This document shows, piece by piece, positions 61,601 through 64,000 of a stretch of 64,000 nucleotides of DNA. The position numbers were made by a program, and so were the translations under genes. Positions within the stretch are counted from its first letter, which is position 1. Every line of letters starts with the position of its first letter. Origin of the DNA: Antedon mediterranea (taxonomy: Eukaryota; Echinodermata; Crinoidea; Comatulida; Antedonidae). The notes under the pieces were generated by a model, which made no database searches, was not told the origin of the DNA, and saw only the letters and a program-made list of their open reading frames with translations. The stretch spans positions 24,034,412 through 24,098,411 of the forward strand of contig NC_092675.1 of the NCBI RefSeq assembly GCF_964355755.1. Reading direction: 5' to 3'.

Positions 61601-63316
61601 AATAACATTAGGCGTATTATTATTTTATTTATCTTTTATAATACATAAATTTAGAAATGACAAGAAACACAATGACTGGAATGCTTACCCGGTGGCGACG
61701 GTGAATCTGATGCTGTGCTCATGATTTCTGTGACTGTTGTACAATCAACGAAAAACATAATATTCATTACAATTTGATTCATATTATTGCATTTTTGAAA
61801 GGTAAATAATAATAACAATAGTAACTAAAATAAAAGTAGTAATACGACAAATCATGTTGCGAATTAAGAGACGTTCACTATATAACTTCCGAATTTAATG
61901 ACAAAAAAATGAGGTTTCGGGACCATCATAGAATCATTCTCAAATGATGTATGCAAAAGTCGATATTTTGTGTCATTAAGTCAAATCATTTTCTACATCT
62001 ACTACAGCACTAAGACAGATATATTACTTAAATGATAAAATAATGTTAACCTACTTTTGGATCTTAAGTATTATTTGGATTTCAAGTTCATTTAATTTAC
62101 TTCAAAGTGTGCTGTAATGCATCTCTAGTATCGCGTTGTATAATACAAATTGAATTAATTGCATTTTTTTTACTATTACAATATGAATAAGAAATTCTTA
62201 CCCTCTGTATTTGTGCTCCCCATGATTGTTGTGCCGATTGTATTCCCTAAAAACATGATATAAATTTTATTTTATTTTATTTTTATTTTTTTATATTACA
62301 ATAATATGAATAAGAAATTCTTACCCTCTATATTTGTGCTCCCCATGATTGTTGTGCCGATTGTATTCCCTAAAAACATGATATAAAGCATTTGTTACTA
62401 TTACAATATATGAATAGATAATAATTGTTATGTTTTATTTAAAAATACATATATAAAGAAAATCTTACCCACTGTATCTGTGCTCCCCGTGATTGTTGTG
62501 CCGATTTTATTCACTAAAAACATTATATAAAGTTATTTAAAAAATGCATTCTGACTATTTGTTTTCTCATTTTTAATGTATTTTGTAAAAATAAAACAAT
62601 TAATTAATCTTTTACCTTACATTATCATACTTTTTAGTATTCAGACAGCACTAAGACAAATATATTATTTGAATGATAAAATAATATTAGCTTACTTTGG
62701 GATCTTTAAGTATATTATTTAGATTTCAAGTTCATTTAATTTACTTCAAAGTGTATCTTCACATTCGCGTTGTATGATACAAATTGAATTTATTGCATTT
62801 TTTAAATTATTACAATATATATGAATAAATAACAATTGTTATGTTTTATGTAACATATATAAAGAAATTCTTACATTTGTTGTGTTCTCCATGACTGTTG
62901 TGCCGATGATATTCACTAAAAACATGATCTGTTTTTCTCATTTTTAATGTATTTTGTAAAAAAAAGTAGTTAATCTATTAACTTACATTATTTAGATGTT
63001 TGTCAGTGTTCCTTCCACGTTCCGTGTTTATTCTAAAATGATAAAAGAGATTCAAGAATAGATTCAATAAGTCGATAGCTGTAACAAAACTAAATCTTTT
63101 GAACACATTTTTAGGGAAAATCCAGATCGATTATCAGAACATGAAACATGTTATTATCTAAAATATCATGGCTCGTTATTAGAGGTTTCAACAATTTGCT
63201 GAGGTACAGGTACTTACCAAACTGCGAATTTCGAGGATGGAGTAGATGTCTTGTCACCAGTATTCGGTCTGCTGTATTCAGTTGATTCAGTTTGTTTTAG
63301 TCTGAAGGTTTCTATG
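58604..63316 (-). CDS. Single-pass membrane protein with Thr-rich repeat stalk and acidic tail (partial)
   Basis: I do not recognise this gene. Eight minus-strand exons join into one open frame of 512 aa lacking its N-terminus: 63218-63316, 62875-62915, 62469-62513, 62325-62369, 62202-62246, 61689-61733, 60062-60128 and 58604-59756. The outer part is Thr/Ser-rich, with 15-residue repeats such as NTIGTTIMGSTNTE from separate 45-nt exons, a probable O-glycosylated stalk. One transmembrane segment follows (GIYFGLSFFIIVILSINL), then a basic stop-transfer CKQCRKNKQ. The tail of about 380 residues is very acidic and Ser-rich, with loose repeats of the VNTQSA and KAQSVASG kind. It ends with HYINVGELY and PVYEDIKL. 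YINV fits the Grb2 SH2 consensus and YEDI resembles pYEEI. A signal peptide must lie beyond the window if it is type I. The TM and tail are well supported; the two upstream exons are tentative. Confidence 0.6.
61689..62915 (-). repeat. Tandem array of mini-exons (exon plus intron units)
   Basis: Four 45-nt units at 61689-61733, 62202-62246, 62325-62369 and 62469-62513 share TTTTTAG-type acceptors (except the first listed), GTAAG donors and the same phase (one base carried over). A decayed 41-nt copy is at 62875-62915. The units at 62202 and 62325 differ by one base within the exon, and their flanking introns (GAATAAGAAATTCTTACC and CTAAAAACATGATATAAA) are also nearly identical. Confidence 0.85.
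61985..62890 (-). repeat. Larger direct duplication enclosing the mini-exons
   Basis: AGCACTAAGACAGATATATT, then GGATTTCAAGTTCATTTAAT and TTACTTCAAAGTGT at about 62006-62115, recur with modest changes at about 62647-62755. Each copy leads into GCATTTTTT, ATTACAATAT and a mini-exon. The array therefore grew by at least two duplication scales, about 640 bp and about 123-144 bp. Confidence 0.75.
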
Positions 63317-64000
63317 CTGCAGTGTACAGAAAGTGATACTCTAAACTGTTATGCTCATATTGAAACTATCGATATGCAGATTATGTTTTTAAAACAAATA
63401 GACAAAAGGTTTCAATAATATGTTGAGGTTTATAAATATAATGTAATCGTGATTAGGCCTAAACTCTTGCGTTGTTTAGATAGCAAAGTAGCTAGGAGGT
63501 GACATTCGCTTAGCTTGTCTGAATTTCAGACAAGTATAATTTTAGGATTATGGGATACATTTGAGAATATTAGGTTATTTTAAAAAGAAGTGGGAAACAA
63601 AATCTATGGGATGCGAAAGATTTGATCCGCAAAACCGCGGAACAAACAGCATTGATTCAATCATAGGCCTATATACGTTTTTCAAGATTCTGAATAAAAA
63701 TTTTACATGATTAGTATTGCCATCGTTCTCATAATACCTAACTTAACTTAACATTGGGAGTATTGAAATGTAGGCCACGTAGTTGTTTGTACTCCTCCTC
63801 CCTACACAGAGTTAATACAGTTGTGGATATTTTACTTCGTTTTTTGATCCCAGCAGTTCTTATTTAATGTTACCATTTTAAGTTATTGTAATTAATGTAT
63901 GCTGTTTTTATTTCTTGAACTGTTTCTAAATAAATTGCATTTTTTACCTAGGTCAAAGGTCAAATTCTCAAAAAGTGCAATTCAGTGACCCCGTACATAT
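63317..64000. other. Right edge, no gene identified
   Basis: Upstream exons of the membrane-protein gene may lie here or beyond the window; none could be supported. A perfect AGGTCAAAGGTCA lies at 63950-63962 and a short palindrome around CTTGTCTGAATTTCAGACAAG at about 63516-63536. Confidence 0.5.
63950..63962 (+). promoter_or_regulatory. Perfect DR1 nuclear-receptor element sequence
   Basis: AGGTCAAAGGTCA is two AGGTCA half-sites with one base between, the consensus for RXR heterodimers and HNF4. It lies 0.6 kb upstream of the first visible exon of the minus-strand membrane-protein gene. The function is unknown and chance is possible. Confidence 0.3.

Overview
The window is AT-rich eukaryotic nuclear DNA with multi-exon protein-coding genes, GT/AG introns and many short inverted-repeat transposons. 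Seven genes have clear homologues or a coherent spliced frame. The set of genes, the intron-rich structures, proteins close to the human orthologues (763 aa for HADHA, 445 aa for EIF3E) and the abundance of AGGCCTA-type short repeats suggest an invertebrate deuterostome, most likely an echinoderm. The species call is an inference and cannot be proved from this window. All gene models below were built by hand by joining exons at GT/AG sites with a consistent phase. They have not been checked against transcripts. Layout from left to right: (1) 74-6346 (+), the last three exons of a HINT3-like histidine-triad hydrolase. (2) About 6.4-15.1 kb, gene-poor DNA with repeats. (3) 15147-17116 (-), a complete four-exon stathmin. 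A 2.1 kb fold-back repeat (17523-19604) lies just upstream of its start codon. (4) 22306-23700 (-), the RING-WWE ubiquitin ligase RNF146 in one coding exon. Upstream lie a 1.7 kb palindrome-rich fold-back element and a 1.2 kb DNA-transposon-like insertion. (5) 27164-34333 (+), the translation factor EIF3E in 13 coding exons. (6) 36124-41276 (-) and 41622-53476 (+), HADHB and HADHA. These two subunits of the mitochondrial trifunctional protein sit head to head with only 345 bp between their start codons. (7) 54497-57502 (+), a five-exon gene resembling human C8orf74. (8) 58604-63316 (-), a partial, unrecognised single-pass membrane protein. It has a long acidic cytoplasmic tail carrying SH2-type tyrosine motifs. 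Its extracellular stalk is encoded by a tandem array of 45-nt exons. Functional links: HADHA and HADHB form one complex that carries out the last three steps of long-chain fatty acid beta-oxidation, and their shared short upstream region suits co-expression. The other genes are housekeeping or signalling genes with no evident pathway link. HINT3 and RNF146 also lie on the same arm of human chromosome 6, which suggests retained ancestral linkage. The non-genic DNA is dominated by non-autonomous DNA transposons. Several carry 3-bp TTA/TAA target-site duplications of PIF/Harbinger type, and one family with AGCTCTGTCTACAC ends occurs at least seven times. There are also relics of non-LTR retrotransposons. 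The most unusual locus is the tandem mini-exon array of the membrane-protein gene at 61.7-62.9 kb.
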